Shown here in pieces: positions 1 through 5,960 of a DNA stretch of 12,112 nt. The notes beneath the pieces are model-generated. The model was not told the origin of the DNA, ran no database searches, and worked only from the letters and a program-made list of their open reading frames with translations. The stretch lies in assembly GCA_050699055.1 (NCBI GenBank), contig JBOHCT010000134.1, forward strand, positions 1 through 12,112, written 5' to 3'. Position numbers and translations under genes: made by a program. The stretch's first letter is position 1, and each line of letters starts with the position of its first letter. This DNA comes from JBOHCT01 sp050699055 (GTDB lineage: Bacteria; Actinomycetota; Actinomycetes; Streptosporangiales; JBOHCT01).

Positions 1-11
1 ACACTCCCTAT

Positions 12-983
12 ATGCCCAGCAACCCCATATTGGGTACCTCCCTAGGAGCCGCACCCGAAGGCGATGATGGGGACGTGCTCGTACGCGTCTGGCGCCCGCG
101 GCGGCCGGTGAGCGTTGCTCTGGTTCTCGCCCCTCACTGGCGCGGTCGCGGCGACCCTACGCACCAGGTCACTCCGGATGGAGCCTACTGGCGTACCTGC
201 CGTACCCCGGACGGTCCTGGCACCCTGCGACTCGCGACGTGCCCGGCCGAAGGCTCCGTCGAGGGCCGAGCGTGGGGACCGGGGGCGTCGCATGTGCTCG
301 AGTCCTTGCCCGCGCTCCTCGGCGCCGACGACGACGCGGGCGGCTTCGCGCCGTGCCATGCCCTGCTCCGCCGTACCGCCGCGAGGCTCCCGGGACTGCG
401 CATCGGCAGGACGGGGAGGGTCCTCGAGGCGCTTGTCCCTGCCGCCTTGGAGCAGAAGGTGACTGGCACCGAGGCGCGACGGGCCTGGCGGACACTGCTG
501 CGCTGGTACGGCGACCCCGCCCCAGGCCCCGCGCCGGAGCGGATGCGGGTCGTGCCGGCGGCCAGGACATGGGCGGCGATTCCCACGTGGGACTGGCATC
601 GGGCCGGAGTGGATGGCCGGCGCGCCCGTACGGTGGTGGCCGCCGCCCGAGCCGTGGGCCGGCTGGAAGAGACCCTGACGATGGCGCCGGAGGACGCGCG
701 ACGGCGACTTCGGGCGCTTCCAGGGGTCGGGGAGTGGACGGCCGCCGAGGTGCGGCAGCGTGCCCACGGCGATACCGACGCTGTGTCGGTGGGTGACTAC
801 CACCTGCCGGGATTGGTCGGCATGGCGCTCGCCGGGCGGCCGGTCGACGACGACGGTATGCTCGACCTTCTGGCGCCGTACGCCGGACAGCGCCATCGCG
901 CGACCCGCCTGGTCGAGCTCTCCGGGGTGCGCGTGCCCCGCCGTGGCCCTCGGATGGCCCCCCGCGACTACCGCGCCATCTGA
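12..983 (+). CDS. AlkA-like HhH-GPD DNA glycosylase
   Basis: Predicted base-excision-repair glycosylase of the DNA-3-methyladenine glycosylase 2 / 8-oxoguanine glycosylase superfamily, which cleaves the N-glycosidic bond of damaged bases. The HhH-GPD core fills residues ~135-310. It has the conserved LEQKVTG segment (146-152), a helix-hairpin-helix LRALPGVGEWTA (233-244) and, 18 residues on, the catalytic-type aspartate D262 in GDYHL. The N-terminal ~130 residues match the family's short beta-rich domain; there is no Ada methyltransferase domain. 323 aa is normal for the actinobacterial subfamily. The ATG at 12 has no visible Shine-Dalgarno, the frame is open to the window edge, and GTG 75 is an alternative, so the start is uncertain. 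It points toward the minus-strand fbiB; from memory these genes are often close neighbours in actinomycetes, which makes the intervening 2.1 kb look inserted. Substrate cannot be assigned. The family call is firm. Confidence 0.85.
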   Translation: MPSNPILGTSLGAAPEGDDGDVLVRVWRPRRPVSVALVLAPHWRGRGDPTHQVTPDGAYWRTCRTPDGPGTLRLATCPAEGSVEGRAWGPGASHVLESLPALLGADDDAGGFAPCHALLRRTAARLPGLRIGRTGRVLEALVPAALEQKVTGTEARRAWRTLLRWYGDPAPGPAPERMRVVPAARTWAAIPTWDWHRAGVDGRRARTVVAAARAVGRLEETLTMAPEDARRRLRALPGVGEWTAAEVRQRAHGDTDAVSVGDYHLPGLVGMALAGRPVDDDGMLDLLAPYAGQRHRATRLVELSGVRVPRRGPRMAPRDYRAI

Positions 984-1072
984 CCGGCGTATGGCGGCCG
1001 TCGAATCCGCCTGGCGACGTGCCGTCCTGCCAGGGCAAGCGTCTGCTGCGGAGAACAGTTCCGCGGTATCCG

Positions 1073-1102
1073 TTGTGTTCCGCTTACCGTTAGTGGTAGC
1101 TT
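1073..1102 (+). promoter_or_regulatory. Probable leaderless promoter and candidate operator of the arsR-type gene
   Basis: TTGTGT (1073-1078) and TAGCTT (1097-1102) fit the actinobacterial TTGNNN / TANNNT pattern with an 18-bp spacer. The -10 ends six bases before the ATG at 1109, so the transcript would start at or next to the A of the start codon (leaderless); no Shine-Dalgarno is present. The spacer and -10 contain a small inverted repeat TACC-GTTAGT-GGTA (1085-1098) and a direct repeat GCTTAC (1082-1087 and 1099-1104). A repressor bound there would block RNA polymerase, as expected for ArsR autoregulation. The rest of 984-1072 holds only weak hairpins (stems 1010-1015/1029-1034 and 1048-1052/1060-1064) and no gene. 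Confidence 0.5.
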
Positions 1103-1108
1103 ACGCTT

Positions 1109-1468
1109 ATGCCTGATGCTGCCGCAGTGCTCGACGCGCTTGGTGACCCGACCCGGCGCTCGATCCTTGAACGGCTGACGCTCGGGCCGCAGCCTGTCGG
1201 TGTCCTGGCTGAACAACTACCGATCTCCCGGCCCGCGGTGTCGCAGCACCTGCGTGTGCTCAAAGAGGCCGAGCTTGTCAGCGAGGCGGTCGCTGGCACA
1301 CGCCACCTCTACCGCATCAATCGCTCAGGCCTGCGGGCCGTACACGACTACCTCGACCGGTTCTGGGGCACCGCCCTGGACAACTTCGCGGTGCTGGGCG
1401 AGCAGCAGGCCGCGGCCGACGCAGTCACCGAAGCTGAAGGCGCGCTCGACCGCCCCGACTCCATCTGA
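1109..1468 (+). CDS. ArsR-family HTH transcriptional regulator (AHSA1-associated type)
   Basis: Small winged-helix repressor of 119 aa, normal for the family. It opens with the hallmark LDALGDPTRRSILERL (8-23). The helix-turn-helix spans ~29-57, with recognition helix ISRPAVSQHLRVLKEAELV, followed by the wing VAGTRHLYRI (61-70) and a C-terminal dimerisation helix. There are no cysteines, so it is not a classical thiol-based arsenic, cadmium or zinc sensor. The YRINRSGL...YLDRFW ending is typical of the ArsR proteins encoded just upstream of AHSA1/SRPBCC genes (family knowledge). The stop at 1466-1468 overlaps an ATG (1468-1470) that looks like the old start of such a partner. Autoregulation is likely from the promoter geometry; the ligand is unknown. 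Confidence 0.88.
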   Translation: MPDAAAVLDALGDPTRRSILERLTLGPQPVGVLAEQLPISRPAVSQHLRVLKEAELVSEAVAGTRHLYRINRSGLRAVHDYLDRFWGTALDNFAVLGEQQAAADAVTEAEGALDRPDSI

Positions 1469-1488
1469 TGCCAGCCTTCGATCCATGC
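1468..1488 (+). pseudogene. Probable 5' remnant of the disrupted AHSA1/SRPBCC gene
   Basis: An ATG overlaps the arsR stop (TGATG) and encodes MPAFDPC, resembling the short N-terminal lead of AHSA1 proteins coupled to ArsR genes. The frame then runs into element-like sequence and stops at 1570-1572 without any SRPBCC similarity. The matching 3' two-thirds of an AHSA1 gene lies at about 2310-2672. I infer that the two pieces were one gene, now missing about 40-50 codons. The exact right edge of this remnant is a guess. Confidence 0.35.
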
Positions 1489-2312
1489 CACCGAGGGGGT
1501 GGTGAACTGTTGGGCGTGTCGTCGGCGTCTATCAGCGAGTGTGTGTTCGTATTGCCCCGTGAGGCTTCGTGAGTGGGCGGCGCGGGAGGGCGTGCATTAC
1601 CAGACGGCGTGGCGCTGGTGGCGCGACGGGACACTGCCGGTCCCTGCGCGTCAGACCGAGACGGGCACGATCTTGGTGGACGTTCCCCGCGAGGACACCG
1701 TCTCCGGCCTGGTGGTGGTGTACGCGCGGGTGTCCTGACACGACCAGCGCGCCGACCGGGACCGGCAGGTGGCGCGGCTGAGCCAGTGGGCCACTACTCA
1801 GGGCCACACGGTGGGGCAGGTAGTGACCGAGGTCGGGTCCGGGCTGAACGGCAAGAGGCCCAAGTTGCGGCGCATCCTGTCGGACGCGTCTGCCACGGTG
1901 ATCGTCGTGGAGCACCGGGACCGGCTCGCCCGGTTCGGGGTCGAGCACCTGGAAGCGGCGCTGTCCGCGCAGGGACGCCGGGTCGTGGTCGCTGCTCCGG
2001 GCGAGACGACCAATGATCTGGTGCGGGACATGATCGACGTACTCACCGGCATGTGCGCCGGCCTGTACGGGTGGCGCGGAGCCCGTAACCGCGCGATGCG
2101 GGCAGTCACCGCCACCAAGCCAGACGCGGCCGAGGAGCGGGTCGATGCGCAGGTTTGAGGTGCCCGAGGGTTGGGTGGCGCAGGCGTACAAGTTCGCGCT
2201 CGACCCCACCCCGACTCAGGGACGTGAGCTGGCCGCGCATGCGGGTGCGGCGAGGTTCGCGTTCAACCACATGCTCGCCCACGTCAAGGCCGTGATGGGC
2301 CAACGGGCGGCC
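1489..2312 (+). mobile_element. Decayed IS607-family element (tnpA pseudogene plus tnpB stump)
   Basis: The region contains a serine-recombinase tnpA and the overlapping start of tnpB, the gene pair that defines IS607-type elements. The tnpB body, the right end and any guide-RNA (omega RNA) region normally found at the 3' end are gone, cut off at roughly 2301-2318 where AHSA1 sequence begins. IS607 elements do not make target duplications or carry clear terminal inverted repeats, so the left boundary can only be placed between the AHSA1 remnant and the tnpA start. With tnpA interrupted by a stop and the right end deleted, it cannot move by itself. Confidence 0.75.
1559..2158 (+). pseudogene. 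tnpA: IS607-type serine recombinase TnpA, interrupted by an in-frame TGA
   Basis: The reconstructed reading frame is 200 codons including the stops, the usual length for IS607 transposases. It starts at GTG 1559 (VRLREWAAREGVHYQTAWRW), a MerR-like DNA-binding domain that in this group precedes the catalytic domain. The catalytic motif YARVS, whose serine is the nucleophile, is followed at once by TGA (1736-1738). The same frame then continues without shift as HDQRADRDRQVARL, GSGLNGKRPKLRRIL, VVEHRDRLARFGVEHLEAAL and DLVRDMIDVLTG, all typical of the family. One base change, a serine codon such as TCA to TGA, explains the defect. The product would end at the nucleophile and be inactive. The 3' end overlaps the tnpB start by 14 bp, as in intact elements. 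Confidence 0.85.
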
Positions 2313-2672
2313 GCCATCGCCGACGTCGTGATCGAACCGCGGGTCGGAGGCCGCTGGTTTGAACGCGGCGTCGACGGCTCGGAGTGCGACTGGGGCCGAG
2401 TCTCGGTGTGGGAACCCCCCGGGCTGGTCATCCTGCTGTGGCAGATCGGCGTCGACTGGAGGATGCACCCCGACTTCGAGACCGAGGTCGAATTGCGCTT
2501 CACCGATGACGGCCCCGGACGTACCCGTCTCGATCTGGCCCACCGACACCTGGAACGCTACGGCGAGGCGGCCGAGGGCATGCGCTCGGTGTTCGACTCG
2601 CCCGAAGGCTGGGCGGGCATCCTGACCCGCTTCGCCGAGCTTGCCACCAACTCTGCGACCGGCAAGAGCTAA
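2145..2672 (+). CDS. Chimeric ORF: TnpB N-terminus fused to a truncated AHSA1/SRPBCC domain
   Basis: A 175-aa frame made of two unrelated parts. Residues ~11-55 (AQAYKFALDPTPTQ..., AHAGAARFAFNHMLAHVKA, GQRAA) are the N-terminal helix-turn-helix region of an IS607/IS605-type TnpB. From residue ~57, DVVIEPRVGGRWFERGVDGS, CDWGRVSVWEPPG, FETEVELRFTD, RTRLDLAHRHLERYG and SPEGWAGILTRFA are the central and C-terminal parts of an AHSA1-like SRPBCC protein. The SRPBCC part lacks about 40-50 N-terminal residues (first strand and helices of the fold), so ligand binding is doubtful. The tnpB ATG keeps a good Shine-Dalgarno, GAGGAG at 2132-2137, seven bases upstream, so the chimera could be translated. 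It is probably a deletion scar; an annotation pipeline would call it an SRPBCC-domain protein. Confidence 0.75.
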   Translation: MRRFEVPEGWVAQAYKFALDPTPTQGRELAAHAGAARFAFNHMLAHVKAVMGQRAAAIADVVIEPRVGGRWFERGVDGSECDWGRVSVWEPPGLVILLWQIGVDWRMHPDFETEVELRFTDDGPGRTRLDLAHRHLERYGEAAEGMRSVFDSPEGWAGILTRFAELATNSATGKS

Positions 2673-2722
2673 CGCTCTGCCACCCCACCCCCGCAGGCCA
2701 CGATCGAGAGAGGACACCCGTC

Positions 2723-3093
2723 ATGGACGTGACAGGCTGGGCCCGCGACGAGCGAACCGACAGCACCGTGGATGCCTACCGGCGAGCGCGGGACGACTTC
2801 GACGCGGTGCTCGCGGCGGTCTCGCCCGACCGGTGGGATACGCCCTCGGCATGCGAACACTGGACGGTGCGCGACGTCGCCGGGCACGTGATCTGGGGTC
2901 AGGAGCTCGTGCGCCATCTCGCGGCGGGGGAGGAATACACCTCACGGACTGGGGCGCCAGGAGCAGAGCACCCGGGTCGCATCGTGGGCAACGATCCGCG
3001 GGCGCTGATCGGAGATGCCATGGACCTGAGGCGCTTGGCGCAGGAGGAGCGGTCGTGTCGCATCGCTTCCGCCCTCGGCTCTCGAGCCGTTGG
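2723..3093 (+). pseudogene. Truncated DinB / maleylpyruvate-isomerase N-terminal-type protein (TIGR03086-like)
   Basis: The ATG at 2723 has a strong Shine-Dalgarno (AGAGAGGA, 2707-2714; 8-base spacer). The first ~98 residues match the four-helix, metal-binding N-terminal domain of mycothiol-dependent maleylpyruvate-isomerase-like proteins: STVDAYRRARDDFDAVLAAV, DRWDTPSACEHWTVRDVAGH with the first metal-ligand-type histidine H55, then GQELVRHLAAGEEYTSRTGA and GAPGAEHPGR. Similarity stops near base 3017, about half way through a protein of usual length ~190-200 aa, so the remaining ligand histidine and helices are missing. The frame stays open to 3802 only because it runs antisense through fbiB; I end the feature at the fbiB stop. 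In actinomycetes such genes commonly follow ArsR-AHSA1 pairs, so this is probably the third gene of the old operon. Confidence 0.6.
3076..3089. terminator. Weak hairpin just past the fbiB stop
   Basis: CGGCTCTCGAGCCG can form a 5-bp stem with a four-base loop, five bases beyond the fbiB stop on the minus strand. There is no U-tract in either direction, so it may act only as an RNA 3'-end stabiliser or have no role. Confidence 0.22.
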
Positions 3094-4277
3094 TCAGCGG
3101 GTGACGATCGCTCCGCTCGGGTCGGGCGCGGGCTGTGGGTCCAGCGGGCCGAGCGGGTGGCCGACCACGATCGTGGCGAGGGGCTCCCATTCGGCGGGGA
3201 GGTCGAGAGCCCGACGGATGACGTCCGCGCCGCCCGAGGGTGCGGCGAGCCATGCAGAACCGAGACCCTCGACGGTGAGTGCCACGAGGAGGTTCTCCAC
3301 GGCCGCACCCATGGCAAGGAGGGACGTGTCGCGTGCCTTACCTGTACCAGCGTCCACGACGCACGCGACGACGATCGTGGGAGCCGTGTCCGGGGCCCGG
3401 CCCGTCGCCTCGCGCAGGCGGGCGCGTGCCGCTGCCGACTCAACGAGGACGAACCGCCACGGCCTGGGGTCGGGCACGTGGGGCGCGGTCAGCGCGGCCG
3501 CGACGGCCCGGCGGACCGCCGCTGGGTGGACAGGCTCACGGGAGAACTCCACGACCGTGTGTCGCGCCAGCAGGACGTCGCCGGAGCCGTACCTGAACAT
3601 GTCGTCGCCGGCCGGGCGTACGAGCGGCCGGACTCCCCCGCCGTCGGCCTCGGAGACGAGATCGCCGAGCCCACGTACGACGGCGGCGGGCAGCCCGCCG
3701 AGCTTGCCTTTGGCCAGGTCGGCCGCCCCAGCCAGCTCATCGGCGGCGGCGGTCACGGTCACCTCGAGCGGATTGCCGTACGGATCGCGCCTTCCTCGGT
3801 AGTCCTGGAGTGCCCGCACCCCCGCGGCCCCGACGGCGACGTCGGTGAGCCCCTCACGCCAAGGCCGCCCGAACGTGTCAGACACGATCACCCCCACCTG
3901 CACCCGGAGGCGGTCTCGCAGGCCGGCGCGGATCCGCCGGGCCGAGAGGTCAGGATCCAAGGGCAGCAGGACGATCGTTCCCTGCTCCGTGTTGGAGCCG
4001 TCGACACCTGCCGCCGCGAGGACGAAGCCGTGCCGAGTCTGCACGATGCGCGTACGGCCGCGGCGGGCGACGAGGCGTACGCTCTCCGAGTCGATCGCGG
4101 TCTCGCGGTCGCCGTGCACGACCCGACCCTCGGCCTTGCTCACGATCTTCGAGGTCACGACCAGGATGTCGCCGTCACGAAGCCGGGGTTCGCGATCGGC
4201 GAGGAGCATGGCGAGATCATCGCCGGGGGCCACCTCGGGAAGGCCCGCGACCCCCCAGAGTTCCAGCCGCGCCGCGG

Positions 4278-4281
<4 letters not shown>
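3094..4281 (-). CDS. fbiB: Bifunctional F420:L-glutamate ligase / dehydro-F420-0 reductase FbiB
   Basis: Late enzyme of coenzyme F420 synthesis in the cytoplasm. The N-terminal CofE-type domain adds gamma-linked glutamates to F420-0 using GTP; in actinobacteria the C-terminal FMN domain reduces dehydro-F420-0 (established knowledge). Residues ~1-235 carry the ligase motifs VVTSKIVSKAEG (41-52), GVDGSNTE (92-99) and VSDTFGRPWREG (133-144). Residues ~240-378 are nitroreductase-like (PWRFVLVES, LLAMGAAVENLLVAL, EGLGSAWL, IVVGHPLG). At 395 aa it is shorter than the ~450-aa mycobacterial enzyme. The missing stretch lies in the reductase domain, between RARLREATGR and APTIVV. The usual FMN-phosphate motif RRSxRxF reads RHTVVEF (240-246), with its second arginine replaced. 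The ATG at 4281 overlaps the fbiA stop by 4 bp (ATGA), indicating translational coupling and one transcript. Ligase function looks sound; reductase function is less certain. Confidence 0.93.
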
Positions 4282-5261
<980 letters not shown>

Positions 5262-5369
5262 CGTTCCAGTCTGGCAGCCGGGCCCGCGGGTGACCGGTGC
5301 GGGCGGTATGTTCACCGCCCGGCGTGGCGCGCTCGCGTTCGGTAGTACACACCGCTAACATCTGCGGAC

Positions 5370-5399
5370 TTGACGCGAGGGGGAGCACGCGCGTGTAAT
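5370..5399 (+). promoter_or_regulatory. Candidate whiB promoter with internal palindrome
   Basis: TTGACG (5370-5375) is a near-perfect -35 for the principal actinomycete sigma factor; TGTAAT (5394-5399) lies 18 bp downstream as a plausible -10 (the TANNNT match TAATTT at 5396-5401 gives a longer 20-bp spacer). The spacer contains a perfect 10-bp palindrome, CACGCGCGTG (5386-5395), a possible operator. The resulting leader before the GTG at 5478 would be about 70 nt. The remaining fbiA-whiB intergenic DNA (5262-5369) must hold the fbiA promoter, which I could not place with confidence. Confidence 0.45.
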
Positions 5400-5477
5400 T
5401 TCAACCATGTTGTTCCCGGTCTGAACACGATCCGGGAGCGACAGACAAAGGGGGATCAAGGTCGAGGGAGGTGCGCT

Positions 5478-5735
5478 GTGAGCGAGGTCTTCCCGCTAGC
5501 GCACAGGTTTGCCGAAGACCTGTACTGGCAGGAGCGCGCCCTGTGCGCGCAGACCGATCCGGAGGCGTTCTTCCCGGAGAAGGGCGGCTCGACGAGAGAG
5601 GCCAAGAAGGTCTGCAGAGCGTGTGAGGTTCAGGGGGAGTGTCTGGAGTACGCGCTGGCCAATGACGAGCGGTTCGGCATCTGGGGCGGCATGTCCGAGC
5701 GGGAGCGCCGTCGGCTCAGACGAGAGGCGGGCTGA
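5478..5735 (+). CDS. whiB: WhiB-family iron-sulfur transcriptional regulator (WhiB/WhiB2 clade)
   Basis: Small [4Fe-4S] regulator that acts with the principal sigma factor. In Streptomyces, WhiB with WhiA triggers sporulation septation, and the mycobacterial orthologue WhiB2/WhmD affects division (established knowledge). Four cluster cysteines are visible: C23, then C46-x2-C49-x5-C55. They are followed by the G(I/V)WGG turn (67-71) and a basic C-terminal tail (RERRRLRREAG). The segments CAQTDPEAFFPEKGGSTREAKKVC and ECLEYALANDERFGIWGG (split here only by a few residues) are near-identical to Streptomyces WhiB. An upstream TTG would extend the frame by 36 codons, but GTG 5478 has an excellent Shine-Dalgarno (GGGAGG, 5466-5471; 6-base spacer) and gives the normal length of 85 aa. 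Its location beside fbiA-fbiB is a conserved actinobacterial arrangement. Confidence 0.95.
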   Translation: MSEVFPLAHRFAEDLYWQERALCAQTDPEAFFPEKGGSTREAKKVCRACEVQGECLEYALANDERFGIWGGMSERERRRLRREAG

Positions 5736-5894
5736 GCGGCCGTTGACGCGGGGGTGGCGACCAGACCATCCCATCCTCTCGCCATCGGGTGCTTGCCGTG
5801 TGTTATGCGCGGTGATTCGGGGTGCCGTACCTGGCCAGGCCCAATTCTCGCGTCCGCCGGAAGGGCCATGCGGGTTCGCGTATGGTAGTCAGCC

Positions 5895-5960
5895 GTGTCG
5901 ATCCTGACACATTCCACCCATCCATCCGTCTCACCCCGCAGACAACGCCTTGACGCCTGA
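5895..5960 (+). other. Possible leaderless mini-ORF at the 5' end of the glycosyltransferase gene
   Basis: GTG 5895 opens a 21-codon frame (MSILTHSTHPSVSPRQRLDA, 20 residues visible before TGA at 5958-5960) that overlaps the TTG start proposed for the glycosyltransferase by 11 bp. A TANNNT -10-like hexamer, TATGGT (5881-5886), lies eight bases upstream, so a leaderless transcript could begin close to this GTG; no convincing -35 is seen. It could be a leader peptide, the true N-terminus separated from the body by a frameshift, or chance. The rest of 5736-5894 shows no gene. Confidence 0.25.

Noticed and set aside
169..1038. Long minus-strand frame opposite the DNA glycosylase
   Set aside because: Arg/Pro/Gly-rich low-complexity translation; the plus strand has the HhH-GPD motifs.
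1010..1064. Rho-independent terminator after the DNA glycosylase
   Set aside because: Stems of only 5-6 bp with loops of 7-13 bases and no T-tract.
1499..1560. CWAC...CSYC zinc-ribbon-like pair of CxxC motifs in front of the IS607 recombinase
   Set aside because: It lies upstream of the GTG at 1559 where the IS607 family begins; no known TnpA has this extension and there is no ribosome binding site for it. Probably the non-coding left end of the element.
1736..1738. Recoding or programmed read-through at the TGA in tnpA
   Set aside because: No stimulatory structure or SECIS-like element is evident, and the tnpB partner is also broken, so simple decay is the better explanation.
2160..2320. 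An active TnpB RNA-guided nuclease
   Set aside because: Only the first ~55 residues are present; the RuvC and zinc-finger regions and the 3' guide-RNA region are missing.
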